From Mycobacterium sp. SMC-2 (GTDB lineage Bacteria; Actinomycetota; Actinomycetes; Mycobacteriales; Mycobacteriaceae): a DNA stretch of 64,000 nucleotides. Under the pieces are notes generated by a model, which did no database searches, was not told where the DNA came from, and was given only the letters and a program-made list of their open reading frames with translations. The stretch lies in NCBI RefSeq assembly GCF_025263485.1, contig NZ_CP079863.1, positions 2,852,001 to 2,916,000 on the forward strand, in the 5' to 3' direction. The first letter of the stretch is position 1; every line of letters starts with the position of its first letter. Below, piece after piece: positions 52,908 to 62,880 of the stretch. The position numbers and the translations under genes were made by a program.

Positions 52908-53507
52908 ATGTTCACCGGAATTGTCGAGGAACTCGGGGAGGTGACGGGCCGCGACGTGCTGGCCGACGCCGCACGGCTGACCATCCGCGGACCCGTCGTG
53001 ACCTCCGACGCCGGGCACGGCGATTCGATCGCCGTCAACGGCGTCTGCCTGACCGTCGCGGAGCTGCTACCCGACGGGCAGTTCACCGCCGACGTGATGG
53101 CCGAGACCCTGAACCGGTCCAACCTGGGTGCCCTGCAGGTCGGCAGCCCGGTCAACCTGGAGCGCGCCGCCGCGGTCAACAGCCGGCTCGGCGGGCACAT
53201 CGTGCAGGGGCACGTGGACGGGACCGGCCGGGTGGTGGGCCGGGCGCCGTCGGAGCACTGGGAAGTGGTGCGGATCGAGATCCCCGCGGCGGTGTCCCGC
53301 TACGTCGTCGAAAAGGGATCGATCACCGTCGACGGCATTTCGCTGACGGTCTCCGGGCTCGGCGCCGGACCGGAGGACTGGTTCGAGGTCTCGCTGATCC
53401 CCACCACCCGGGAGCTGACGACCTTGGGCCGCGCCCCGATCGGCACGCAGGTAAACCTCGAAGTCGACGTGATCGCGAAATACGTCGAGCGGTTGATGGC
53501 GCGTTAG
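52908..53507 (+). CDS. ribE: Riboflavin synthase alpha chain
   Basis: A 199-residue enzyme (ribC in older mycobacterial naming, Rv1412) that dismutates two 6,7-dimethyl-8-ribityllumazines to riboflavin. It has the start [12 protein letters not shown] and two homologous lumazine-binding barrels, each with an [11 protein letters not shown] or [11 protein letters not shown] motif (near residues 40 and 140), joined by [11 protein letters not shown]. The ATG at 52908 is consistent with a leaderless transcript. It is divergent from lprG. Confidence 0.97.
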   Translation: MFTGIVEELGEVTGRDVLADAARLTIRGPVVTSDAGHGDSIAVNGVCLTVAELLPDGQFTADVMAETLNRSNLGALQVGSPVNLERAAAVNSRLGGHIVQGHVDGTGRVVGRAPSEHWEVVRIEIPAAVSRYVVEKGSITVDGISLTVSGLGAGPEDWFEVSLIPTTRELTTLGRAPIGTQVNLEVDVIAKYVERLMAR

Positions 53508-53537
53508 TCCGGCGAGGTGCGCCCCATGCCGGTTCGG

Positions 53538-53813
53538 TCAGCAGGGCTGGCCGGGCGGCGTCCAGTACGGCTCGCCGGACGGTGTGTAGCACGGCGGTGG
53601 CGCGTCGGGGGGTGGGGCCGTCATCGCGTCCGCCGGAAGGACCCAGTTGCCCCAGCGCCCCGGATCGGTGCACCCACCGACGCTCGCATGCCGACCGCCG
53701 ACGTCGGCGCACGCGTCCGCCCTCGCCGGTTGCGGGCAGGCGATACCCGCTGCAATTCCGGCCGCAAACGTCAAGGTCACAGCCGGTACCGCCAGTCTCA
53801 CTGCGATTCTCAT
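53538..53813 (-). CDS. Small secreted cysteine-containing protein
   Basis: A 91-residue protein with a signal peptide (VRLAVPAVTLTFAAGIAAGI, cleavage probably after ARADA near residue 34). The mature part has four cysteines, a GGCTDPGRWGNWVLPAD segment and a Pro-rich end with CYTPSGEPYWTPPGQPC. It resembles small exported mycobacterial proteins of unknown role; I cannot name a family. A TACGCT hexamer 7 bases before the ATG suggests a leaderless mRNA. It is next to a second secreted Cys/Pro-rich protein of similar layout. Confidence 0.7.
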   Translation of the reverse strand: MRIAVRLAVPAVTLTFAAGIAAGIACPQPARADACADVGGRHASVGGCTDPGRWGNWVLPADAMTAPPPDAPPPCYTPSGEPYWTPPGQPC

Positions 53814-53820
53814 GCCGCTC

Positions 53821-53826
53821 AGCGTA
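53821..53826 (-). promoter_or_regulatory. -10 hexamer for the small secreted protein at 53538
   Basis: The complement reads TACGCT and ends 7 bases before the ATG at 53813. Confidence 0.5.
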
Positions 53827-53909
53827 GATTGCCAGCACCGGATCGGGAGTCGTTTCGCCGCGCCGGTCCGCCACGACAGTCTGGTCGCCGGCTGAAGCGC
53901 TCGGGCGGG

Positions 53910-54212
53910 TTATTGCTGCGGGGCGCCCGGGGCGGGGGGCGCGGGTGTGGACGACCGTGTGCGGTTGCGAAGTTGCCCACAGTTCAGGCCGATTATGCAG
54001 TGCCAGCCGGCGGCCTGGGGTTGGACCGGGTCGCAGCATTGGTCGTCCGGCGCCGGGGGCGCCGGGTCAACGGTCGGCGAAGGGTCCGCCTGTGTGCGCG
54101 GTACACCAGCGCCGCCGACACCGAGTGCTCCGACGACGCCGCCGAACGCCAGGGTTAGCGCTGCGGCACTACCACACGCTGCGGCGATTAACCTGGCGGT
54201 TCGATCCGCCAT
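53910..54212 (-). CDS. Second small secreted cysteine/proline-rich protein
   Basis: A 100-residue protein with a signal peptide (LIAAACGSAAALTLAFGGVV, cleavage near AGVPRTQA) and a mature part with DDQCCDPVQPQAAGWHCIIGLNCGQ, holding four cysteines, and a Pro/Ala-rich tail. The ATG at 54212 is preferred because GAAGG lies 8 bases upstream; the ATG at 54221 directly abuts that site. No domain is recognised. Together with the gene at 53538 it forms a pair of exported proteins inserted between ribE and ribBA, where M. tuberculosis carries Rv1413/Rv1414. Confidence 0.65.
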   Translation of the reverse strand: MADRTARLIAAACGSAAALTLAFGGVVGALGVGGAGVPRTQADPSPTVDPAPPAPDDQCCDPVQPQAAGWHCIIGLNCGQLRNRTRSSTPAPPAPGAPQQ

Positions 54213-54387
54213 GACAGCCATCCTTCACCTCGCCGCGCCGGATGTACATAGCCGCGGCGCGGCATTATGCCGGGGCGGTGCCGATCTCGCGTGAAAGCCG
54301 CCGCAAATAGTGGCCCGCGCGGTGGTTCATACTGAATGCAACACTTGGGGTCTTCCTGTGGACCCCTGCGACAGCAAGGTAGCGACG

Positions 54388-55661
54388 ATGACGAGGTTGG
54401 ACTCCGTCGAGAGGGCGGTTGCCGACATTGCGGCCGGTAAGGCCGTGGTTGTCATCGACGACGAGGACCGCGAGAACGAAGGCGACCTGATTTTCGCCGC
54501 CGAGAAGGCGACCCCGGAGATGGTGGCGTTCATGGTCCGTTACACCTCCGGGTACCTGTGCGTCCCGCTGGACGGCGCGATCTGCGACCGGCTCGGGCTG
54601 CTGCCCATGTACGCGGTGAACCAGGACAAGCACGGGACCGCCTACACCGTCACCGTCGATGCGAAAAACGGTGTGGGCACCGGGATCTCGGCCTCCGATC
54701 GGGCCACCACCATGCGCCTGTTGGCCGATCCCGCTAGCGTAGCCGACGATTTCACGCGCCCCGGCCACGTGGTTCCGTTGCGCGCCAAGGACGGCGGCGT
54801 GCTGCGCCGCCCCGGCCACACCGAGGCCGCCGTCGACCTGGCCCGGATGGCGGGGTTGCAGCCCGCGGGCGCGATCTGCGAGATCGTCAGCCAGAAGGAC
54901 GAAGGCTCGATGGCGCAGACCGATGAGCTACGGGTTTTCGCCGACGAGCACGACCTCGCGCTGATCACCATCGCCGACCTGATCGAGTGGCGGCGCAAGC
55001 ACGAGAAGCACATCGAGCGGATCGCCGAGGCCCGTATACCGACTCGGCACGGTGAGTTTCGTGCGATCGGCTACACCAGCATCTATGAGGACGTCGAACA
55101 CGTCGCGCTGGTTCGCGGCGAGATAGCCGGGCCGAACGCCGACGGCGACGACGTGCTGGTCCGCGTGCACTCCGAGTGCCTGACCGGCGACGTGTTCGGT
55201 TCCCGTCGCTGCGATTGCGGACCCCAACTGGACGCCGCGATGGCGATGGTCGCGCGGGAGGGGCGTGGCATCGTGCTGTACATGCGCGGCCACGAGGGCC
55301 GCGGCATCGGCCTGATGCACAAACTGCAGGCCTACCAGCTGCAGGACGCCGGCGAGGACACCGTCGACGCCAACCTCAAACTCGGATTGCCGGCCGACGC
55401 GAGGGATTACGGCATCGGGGCGCAGATCCTGGTCGACCTCGGGGTCCGCTCGATGCGGTTGCTGACCAACAACCCGGCCAAGCGGGTCGGCCTGGACGGG
55501 TACGGGCTGCACATCATCGAGCGGGTGCCGCTTCCGGTGCGCGCCAACGCCGAGAACATCCGCTACCTGATGACCAAGCGCGACAGGATGGGCCATGACC
55601 TGGCCGGGCTCGACGACTTTCACGAATCGGTTCATCTGCCAGGCGAATTCGGCGGGGCTCT

Positions 55662-55665
<4 letters not shown>
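54388..55665 (+). CDS. ribBA: Bifunctional DHBP synthase/GTP cyclohydrolase II
   Basis: A 425-residue fused enzyme (ribA2, Rv1415; same length). The N-terminal DHBP synthase domain (residues 1-200) has the acidic metal motif [13 protein letters not shown] and [11 protein letters not shown]; the C-terminal GTP cyclohydrolase II domain has the zinc cysteines in [18 protein letters not shown] and the [14 protein letters not shown] loop. It supplies both precursors of lumazine. The ATG at 54388 matches the conserved [16 protein letters not shown] start; AAGG lies about 9 bases upstream. Its TGA overlaps the first of four 13-base repeats. Confidence 0.97.
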
Positions 55666-56634
<969 letters not shown>

Positions 56635-56638
<4 letters not shown>

Positions 56639-56678
56639 AAACGGGCTATCCGTGCTCGGACGGATAGCCCGTTTTCAG
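56635..56678. terminator. Bidirectional intrinsic terminator
   Basis: Perfect 18-base arms (56635-56652, starting CTGAAAACGGGC, and 56661-56678) flank an 8-base loop. The arm has four A's after the first three bases, giving a TTTT run at the end of the stem on both strands. It lies between the convergent PH-domain gene and the hemophore-like gene, overlapping the former's stop codon. Confidence 0.9.
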
Positions 56679-56687
56679 GTGGACGAC

Positions 56688-57026
56688 TCAGAAGTTCTTA
56701 CAGTCGGTCATCATTTGCTGGAAGATCGGCAAAGCCTGCTGCGCGCCCTGGTTGTGCTCGATGGCGTGCAGCAGGTTCACGCGCTGATCCGGTGTGGATG
56801 CCAGGTACTGCTGCAAGAACTGCTGGTTCGGCGGCGACTGGTCGAGGTACTGAGCGGCCATTGGGTTTTCCGCGTGGACCGCCCGCATCGCCTGGTCATA
56901 GCTGCAGGTTGTGTGGATCATCGGGCCGTAGTCGGGCGCAGCGGATGCGACCCCGGCCGCGGCGGTCGACACCAACGCCAGACCGCCGACCCCCATCGCG
57001 AGCCTGGTCAACGAGCGCTTGAACAT
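56688..57026 (-). CDS. Hemophore-like secreted protein (Rv0203-type)
   Basis: A 112-residue exported protein with a signal peptide (RLAMGVGGLALVSTAAAGVA, cleavage after ASA) and an all-helical mature part of about 85 residues holding two cysteines (HTTCSYDQAMRAV and MMTDCKNF) and PPNQQFLQQYLASTPDQR. This layout matches the mycobacterial hemophore-related family that includes the haem carrier Rv0203. The haem-binding Tyr/His set cannot be confirmed by eye. The ATG at 57026 follows GGAGGGAG; a longer frame to 57077 has no signal-peptide logic. Confidence 0.78.
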   Translation of the reverse strand: MFKRSLTRLAMGVGGLALVSTAAAGVASAAPDYGPMIHTTCSYDQAMRAVHAENPMAAQYLDQSPPNQQFLQQYLASTPDQRVNLLHAIEHNQGAQQALPIFQQMMTDCKNF

Positions 57027-57055
57027 CTGTGGACTCCCTCCATTGATTACCAGCC

Positions 57056-57061
57056 ACTGTA
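57056..57061 (-). promoter_or_regulatory. -10 hexamer for the hemophore-like gene
   Basis: The complement reads TACAGT, predicting a leader of about 22 bases that includes GGAGGGAG. Confidence 0.4.
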
Positions 57062-57133
57062 ACGTCTGCTCCGTCATTGGTAACCGGATCGGGAATCGTC
57101 CAAACCGCCCGCACCGCCGGTGAGTCGCCGTTC

Positions 57134-58585
57134 TTACTGGTCACCTGCCCTTTCGCCGGTTTCGGGCGTCCGGTCGCTCGGCAGCATCGGCACGGTCGGA
57201 CCGGCGCGGGAATGCTCCCCGGCCAGGGTGGTCAGGCCGGCCGCCGTCCCGGCGCGCGCCGGCCGAGCGGCGCCGGACGAGCCGATGGTCCCGGCGCCGT
57301 GCGTTGAGGCGGCCGGATCGCCGGCGTCGAGGTATTCGTCGAGGTATTCGTAGCGGTATCCCGGGTCGATCTGGGCCGGCCGGGGGCTTCGGCGCCGGCG
57401 GGCCCGTTCCCCCGTGGCCGCGGCGGCCGCCGCCGGGACGCTGTCGGGCTGGGGTGACCTCTGCTCCGCCCGGCTGCGGGTGCTCATCTCGCCGCCGGTT
57501 CCCACGCCGGGCGGGCCCACGACGTAGGGGTAACCGAAGCTGTGGGTAGCGGCGGGCGGCGTCGGGGGCGCGGCGGCGCCGGGTGCGGGGGCGGTCGTGG
57601 ACGCGGGCGCTGGCGCCGGGGACGTGGCCGGGGTGGCCGCGGGCGCCAACGCGGCGGGCGCCATCGCAGCGGGCGTCCCGGTGCCGGACGGGACCGGCGT
57701 TGTCGCGCCGGGCAGGGCGGGTGCGGCGGCGGGGACGGGTTGCGACAGGCCGGCCAGCCCGGCGAGCCCTCCGCCACCCGCCAGGGGAATGAAGGGAGCG
57801 ATCAGGCCGTACGACAGCTGCGTCAGTTGCGGCGCCTGCGGGATGAACGTCAGGAGCGATTCGCCCGCCCAGTGCGGAACCTCGGTCACCAGGAGGGGGT
57901 CGCTGGCCAGCTGCGTCAGCGCCCCGGACGGATCGGACGACGATTGCGCCAAGTCCCCGCTGATTGCCCTGTCGACCTCCTCGACCCGAGTTACCCACCA
58001 GCTCAACTGCGTTGGCCCTCCGCCCTCGTCGTGGTTCGCGACGTTGGTCTTCTGGATCGGCGGTGGCGGGGTCGCCGGCGGCGTCCAGGTGAGCGCGGTC
58101 TCGGACACCGCTTCATACATCGCCATCACGGTGGCCGCCTGCAGCCACATCCGTAGGTAGTCGATCTCGTTGAGGGCGATCGGAACCGTGTTGACGCCAA
58201 AGAAATTGGTCGCCACCAATTGCGCGTGGAGGGCGTGGTTGGCCTCCAGTTCGGTGAGGGTCGGCATGGCCGACAGCGCCGCCGTGTAGGCCGCGGCGAC
58301 GGTCTCCTGCTCGGCGGCCGCCGTGCTGCTATTGGCGCTGTTCTGCAGCAGCCAGGCCAGATAGGGAACGTGGGCCGCCACGAACGCCTCCGCGCTGGGG
58401 CCCTGCCAGGTACCGGCCTGCACCGCGGCCAGCAACGAACTGAGTTCCGCGGCCGCCGAGTCATATTCGGCCTTCAACGCCTGCCACGCCTGCGCCGCCG
58501 CGAGCAACGATCCCGGCCCGGGGCCGCTGGAGAGCGCCGCCGAATGGACCTCCGGAGGGAAGGCCGCCCAGATCGGCATGCTCAC
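57134..58585 (-). CDS. PPE family protein, orphan (PPW-like)
   Basis: A 483-residue PPE protein. The N-terminal PPE domain of about 180 residues has AAFPPEVHSAALSSGPGPGS with the Pro-Pro-Glu, and the W-x-G turn in GTWQG (residues 58-62). The middle is a Pro/Ala/Thr linker; the C-terminus has FGYPYVVGPPGVGTGG and an Arg-rich RARRRRSPRP followed by GYRYEYLDEYLD, recalling the PPW subfamily. No PE gene is adjacent, so it must pair with a distant PE partner or act alone. It starts at a GTG at 58585 or an ATG at 58579. It should be exported by an ESX system. Confidence 0.9.
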   Translation of the reverse strand: MSMPIWAAFPPEVHSAALSSGPGPGSLLAAAQAWQALKAEYDSAAAELSSLLAAVQAGTWQGPSAEAFVAAHVPYLAWLLQNSANSSTAAAEQETVAAAYTAALSAMPTLTELEANHALHAQLVATNFFGVNTVPIALNEIDYLRMWLQAATVMAMYEAVSETALTWTPPATPPPPIQKTNVANHDEGGGPTQLSWWVTRVEEVDRAISGDLAQSSSDPSGALTQLASDPLLVTEVPHWAGESLLTFIPQAPQLTQLSYGLIAPFIPLAGGGGLAGLAGLSQPVPAAAPALPGATTPVPSGTGTPAAMAPAALAPAATPATSPAPAPASTTAPAPGAAAPPTPPAATHSFGYPYVVGPPGVGTGGEMSTRSRAEQRSPQPDSVPAAAAAATGERARRRRSPRPAQIDPGYRYEYLDEYLDAGDPAASTHGAGTIGSSGAARPARAGTAAGLTTLAGEHSRAGPTVPMLPSDRTPETGERAGDQ

Positions 58586-58707
58586 CGCCGTGGCCCCGCG
58601 CCGGCGGCCGTCAGGGGCACAGATGAACGCATATGAGGAAAATTACGCTCAAAGAAACCGTAAGTAAGGAGTCAAATGCGCACTCACCGGAAACGCGAAG
58701 GTGGCTC

Positions 58708-59925
58708 TCAGTCGTCGGACAGCCGGACCAGGAACCCGTTCAGGATCAGCGTCCTGGCCAGCGCCGCCTGCTGCGCCGCGGTCAACCCCGGCAGATCGCC
58801 CACGCGAAACCGCCCAGTGCTTCCCGAGAGGAACCGCAGCGCTTCCTCGTGGTCGGCGCTCGCGCGCATCGACAGCTGTGCGAACTGCAGGGCCACACCG
58901 TCCGCCACCTGCGTCACCCGCGAATAGAGCGGTTGGTGTTTCGCCACCAGGGTCCGCCCGTCGATCCCGTCGGTTTCCGAGAGCTGTCCGACCGGCGGGC
59001 ATCGGCCGCGCCGGACCAGGACTTCTGCCATGGCGTCGAGGCCCGCAGCGATGACGCTCGGGTCCTCGAGGTCGCGCAGGGTGTCGCGCACGAGGCCGGC
59101 CAGGCCCGCCCGCGCACCCGCGTCGTCGAGGTGCCGGGGCGACAACCGGGCGTGCACCCGGTCATCCCGCAGGCTCAACGCGTGCAACAGGTGGGTGAGG
59201 AGCGTCAGCACGGTGGGCGCGTGCATGCCGACCGTCAAATGGACCGATGAACCCGCGTCTGTTTCGGCCGAATGCACTTGGCCGCGTGGCACGTACAGCG
59301 TGTCGCCGGCCTCCAGGGTCACCTCGGTCGGCGGCGCGACCCAGTCCGAACCGACGCCCTTCCTGCGTTCCATCTCGTGTGGTGGCACGGCCGCGTCGTT
59401 GGACAACCGCCACGTCTTGGAGCCGTGGATTTGCAGGACCAGCACGTCGTGCGGGTCGTAGTGCGGGACGAAGCCCCTCGACCCGGGGGGCGTGACGTAG
59501 GCGTTGACCCGCGTCGGGTAGTTCAACTCGACCTCGATCGAGTGGGACAGCGACGCGATCCCGCGCACGTACCGTTCGAGGCCGTTCAGGACGATCGTGT
59601 AGCCATCGGCAAGGCCCCCGCGAACCCGTTCCAAGTCGAGGGTGCCGTCGGCGAGCCGGTAGGTGCCGGGGTCCTTGTCCGCGCCACCCCGCACCAGCCG
59701 CACCGCCGATGGCTCGGGGCGCACGTGTTCCAGGAGCGTCTCGGCGGCCGACGGGCCGGGCAGGAGGCGATCGAAGTAGTCCGGCTGGCGCCGCTTGACG
59801 TGATAGCGCGTCGCCCCCCAGATCTCGTCGAGGAAGGTTTCCACCGAGAGGGGGCGAAGCAACCAGGCTAGCGAGGACTCGACGGCGACCCCCTTGCAAA
59901 GTTCGTGACCACCCGTAGGCCTCAC
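58708..59925 (-). CDS. JmjC-like cupin dioxygenase (Cupin_4/ROX-type)
   Basis: A 405-residue protein of the Cupin_4 family, which includes ribosomal protein hydroxylases (bacterial RoxA/YcfD, human MINA53/NO66). The metal-binding motif His-x-Asp is in VPHYDPHDVLVLQIHG and the distal His is in PRGQVHSAE; KTWRL supplies a candidate 2-oxoglutarate-binding lysine. A C-terminal winged-helix-like domain of about 150 residues follows, as in ROX enzymes. Ribosomal protein or other arginine/histidine substrates are therefore possible, but the target is unknown. It starts at a GTG at 59925 and is divergent from uvrC. Confidence 0.82.
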   Translation of the reverse strand: MRPTGGHELCKGVAVESSLAWLLRPLSVETFLDEIWGATRYHVKRRQPDYFDRLLPGPSAAETLLEHVRPEPSAVRLVRGGADKDPGTYRLADGTLDLERVRGGLADGYTIVLNGLERYVRGIASLSHSIEVELNYPTRVNAYVTPPGSRGFVPHYDPHDVLVLQIHGSKTWRLSNDAAVPPHEMERRKGVGSDWVAPPTEVTLEAGDTLYVPRGQVHSAETDAGSSVHLTVGMHAPTVLTLLTHLLHALSLRDDRVHARLSPRHLDDAGARAGLAGLVRDTLRDLEDPSVIAAGLDAMAEVLVRRGRCPPVGQLSETDGIDGRTLVAKHQPLYSRVTQVADGVALQFAQLSMRASADHEEALRFLSGSTGRFRVGDLPGLTAAQQAALARTLILNGFLVRLSDD

Positions 59926-59995
59926 AGTAGACGGGCCGCTCCCGCGCGCGCCCGTGTTGTTCCGACGGGCAAGTGGCAGCGTCGGTTCGGGCCAC

Positions 59996-60001
59996 TAGCC
60001 T
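59996..60001 (+). promoter_or_regulatory. -10 hexamer of the uvrC-rapZ-yvcK-whiA operon
   Basis: TAGCCT ends 6 bases before the uvrC GTG at 60008, fixing the start as leaderless. Confidence 0.55.
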
Positions 60002-60007
60002 GGACTC

Positions 60008-61966
60008 GTGCCAGATCCCGCCACGTACCGACCGCCACCCGGGTCGATCCCGGTCGAACCGGGCGTCTACCGATTCCGGGACGTGCACGGGCGGGTCATC
60101 TACGTCGGCAAGGCCAAGAGCCTGCGCAGCCGGCTGACGTCATACTTCGCCGACGTTGCCGGTCTGCACCCGCGGACGCGGCAGATGGTGACCACCGCCG
60201 CCAAGGTGGAGTGGACGGTGGTCAACACCGAAGTCGAGGCGTTGCAGCTCGAATACAACTGGATAAAGGAATTCGATCCGCGCTTCAACGTCCGCTACCG
60301 CGACGACAAGTCATACCCGGTGCTGGCTGTCACCCTGGGCGAGGAATTCCCCCGGCTGATGGTCTATCGCGGCCCGCGCCGCAAGGGCGTGCGCTATTTC
60401 GGGCCCTACTCCCACGCCTGGGCGATCCGGGAGACGCTGGACCTGCTTACCCGGGTCTTCCCGGCCCGCACCTGTTCGGCCGGTGTGTTCAAGCGGCACA
60501 AGCAGATCGACCGTCCGTGCCTGCTCGGCTACATCGACAAATGCTCGGCGCCGTGTGTCGGCAGGGTCAGCGCCGAGCAGCACCGCCAAATCGTCGACGA
60601 CTTCTGCGACTTCCTGTCCGGCAAGACCGACCGCTTCGCGCGCGAGTTGGAACACCAGATGAACGGCGCGGCCGAACAACTCGACTTCGAGCGTGCCGCG
60701 CGGCTGCGTGACGACCTGTCCGCGTTGAAGCGCGCCATGGAGAAGCAGGCCGTGGTGCTCGGTGACGGCACCGACGCCGACGTGGTCGCCTTCGCCGACG
60801 ACGAGCTGGAGGCGGCGGTGCAGGTGTTCCACGTGCGCGGTGGCCGGGTGCGTGGCCAGCGTGGCTGGATCGTCGAAAAGTCCGGCGACCCCGGCGATTC
60901 CGGCGAGGAACGGTTGGTCGAGCAATTTCTGACCCAGTTCTACGGCGAGCAGGCCGAATTGGATGGCGCGGCGGACGAATCCACCAACCCGGTGCCCCGC
61001 GAGGTACTGGTGCCGTGCCTGCCGTCCAATGCCGAGGAGCTGACCAGCTGGCTGTCGGGCCTGCGCGGGTCACGGGTCGCGCTGCGGGTGCCGCGCCGCG
61101 GCGACAAGCGAGCGCTGGCCGAAACGGTGCAACGCAACGCCAAAGAGGCTCTGCAGCAACATAAGCTGAAGCGGGCCGGCGACTTTAACGCCAGATCGGC
61201 TGCGCTGCAGAACATTCAGGAAGCCCTCGGCTTGGCCGATGCGCCGCTGCGCATCGAATGCGTCGACATCAGCCACGTGCAGGGCACCGACGTGGTGGGC
61301 TCGTTGGTGGTGTTCGAGGACGGCCTGCCGCGCAAGTCGGACTACCGCCACTTCGGGATCCGCGAAGCCGCCGGGCAGGGCCGCTCCGACGACGTCGCCT
61401 CGATCGCCGAGGTGACTCGCCGCCGGTTCGCGCGACACCTGACCGAACAGAACGACTCGAATATGCTGTCCGCCGAAGGCAAGTCGCGCCGGTTCGCCTA
61501 TCCGCCCAACCTCTACGTCGTCGACGGCGGCGCGCCGCAGGTCAACGCGGCCAGCGCCGTGCTCGAAGACCTCGGCATCACCGACGTCGCGGTGATCGGC
61601 CTGGCCAAGCGGCTGGAAGAGATATGGGTGCCGTCCGAACCCGATCCCGTCATCATGCCGCGCAACAGCGAGGGGCTTTATCTGCTGCAACGAATTCGTG
61701 ACGAGGCGCACCGGTTCGCCATCACCTACCATCGCAGCAAGCGATCCAAGCGAATGACCGCCTCGGCACTGGATTCGGTGCCAGGATTGGGGGAACATCG
61801 CCGCAAGGCGCTGGTGACCCATTTCGGATCGATAGCCCGCCTCAAGGAGGCCACCGTCGACCAGATCACGGCCGTTCCCGGCATCGGTGTGGCCACGGCC
61901 ACCGCCGTGCTCGAGGCGCTGCGACCCGAGGCGCTGCGACCCGAGCAGTCCGGAGAACACCAATGA
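60008..61966 (+). CDS. uvrC: UvrABC system protein C
   Basis: A 652-residue dual-incision nuclease for nucleotide excision repair (Rv1420). The GIY-YIG domain for 3' incision begins [20 protein letters not shown]; a UvrB-interacting UVR helix pair is at [20 protein letters not shown]; the RNase H-like domain for 5' incision has [20 protein letters not shown] with catalytic Asp; and tandem helix-hairpin-helix motifs end the protein ([13 protein letters not shown] and [13 protein letters not shown]). All domains are intact. It overlaps rapZ by four bases. Confidence 0.97.
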   Translation: MPDPATYRPPPGSIPVEPGVYRFRDVHGRVIYVGKAKSLRSRLTSYFADVAGLHPRTRQMVTTAAKVEWTVVNTEVEALQLEYNWIKEFDPRFNVRYRDDKSYPVLAVTLGEEFPRLMVYRGPRRKGVRYFGPYSHAWAIRETLDLLTRVFPARTCSAGVFKRHKQIDRPCLLGYIDKCSAPCVGRVSAEQHRQIVDDFCDFLSGKTDRFARELEHQMNGAAEQLDFERAARLRDDLSALKRAMEKQAVVLGDGTDADVVAFADDELEAAVQVFHVRGGRVRGQRGWIVEKSGDPGDSGEERLVEQFLTQFYGEQAELDGAADESTNPVPREVLVPCLPSNAEELTSWLSGLRGSRVALRVPRRGDKRALAETVQRNAKEALQQHKLKRAGDFNARSAALQNIQEALGLADAPLRIECVDISHVQGTDVVGSLVVFEDGLPRKSDYRHFGIREAAGQGRSDDVASIAEVTRRRFARHLTEQNDSNMLSAEGKSRRFAYPPNLYVVDGGAPQVNAASAVLEDLGITDVAVIGLAKRLEEIWVPSEPDPVIMPRNSEGLYLLQRIRDEAHRFAITYHRSKRSKRMTASALDSVPGLGEHRRKALVTHFGSIARLKEATVDQITAVPGIGVATATAVLEALRPEALRPEQSGEHQ

Positions 61967-62880
61967 CGGGTGAGTTGGCGGAGGGCCGTCCGATGGAGGC
62001 ACGTCCAGACGGCGGGGCCGGCATCGACGTCGTTCTGGTCACCGGACTGTCGGGGGCCGGGCGGGGTACGGCAGCCAAGGTGCTCGAGGACCTCGGCTGG
62101 TACGTGGCCGACAACCTGCCGCCCCAGCTGATCACGCGCATGGTCGATTTCGGCATGGACGCGGGGTCGCGCATCACCCGGCTGGCGGTGGTGATGGACG
62201 TGCGGTCGCGCGGCTTCACCGGCGACCTCGATGAGGTGCGCACCGAGCTCGCCACCCGCAACATCACCCCGCGCGTCGTGTTCATGGAGGCATCCGACGA
62301 CATGCTGGTGCGGCGCTACGAACAGAACCGCCGCAGCCACCCGCTGCAGGGCGACCAAACCCTGGCCGAGGGCATCGCCGCCGAGCGCCGCATGCTCGCC
62401 CCGGTGCGCGCCACGGCCGACCTGATCATCGACACCTCCACGCTGTCGGTGCGCGAGTTGCGGGAGAGCATCGAGCGCGCGTTCGGCGGCGACGCCACCA
62501 CGTCCATCAGCGTCACCGTCGAGTCGTTCGGGTTCAAGTACGGCCTGCCGATGGACGCCGACATGGTGATGGACGTGCGGTTCCTGCCCAACCCGCACTG
62601 GGTCGACGAGCTGCGTCCGCTCACCGGACAGGACCCCGCGGTCAGCGAATACGTGTTGAGTCAGCCCGGCGCCGCGGACTTTCTCGACGCCTACCATCGG
62701 TTGCTGTCCCTGGTCGTCGACGGCTACCGCCGGGAGGGCAAGCGCTACATGACGGTCGCCATCGGCTGCACCGGCGGCAAGCACCGCAGCGTCGCGATCG
62801 CCGAGGCGCTGATGCGGCTGCTGAAGGCCAATCCTCAACTGTCGGTGCGGGTGCTGCACCGGGATCTGGGCCGCGAATGA
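61963..62880 (+). CDS. rapZ: RapZ/YvcJ-family nucleotide-binding protein
   Basis: A 305-residue protein of the RapZ/YvcJ family (Rv1421). E. coli RapZ is an RNA-binding adaptor for GlmZ decay; YvcJ binds and hydrolyses nucleotides. The P-loop here reads [18 protein letters not shown], with Arg where the Walker A lysine is expected, as in the M. tuberculosis protein. The C-terminal domain has [26 protein letters not shown], quoted in part, and the [15 protein letters not shown] signature. It overlaps uvrC and yvcK by four bases each. Confidence 0.95.
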   Translation: MTGELAEGRPMEARPDGGAGIDVVLVTGLSGAGRGTAAKVLEDLGWYVADNLPPQLITRMVDFGMDAGSRITRLAVVMDVRSRGFTGDLDEVRTELATRNITPRVVFMEASDDMLVRRYEQNRRSHPLQGDQTLAEGIAAERRMLAPVRATADLIIDTSTLSVRELRESIERAFGGDATTSISVTVESFGFKYGLPMDADMVMDVRFLPNPHWVDELRPLTGQDPAVSEYVLSQPGAADFLDAYHRLLSLVVDGYRREGKRYMTVAIGCTGGKHRSVAIAEALMRLLKANPQLSVRVLHRDLGRE

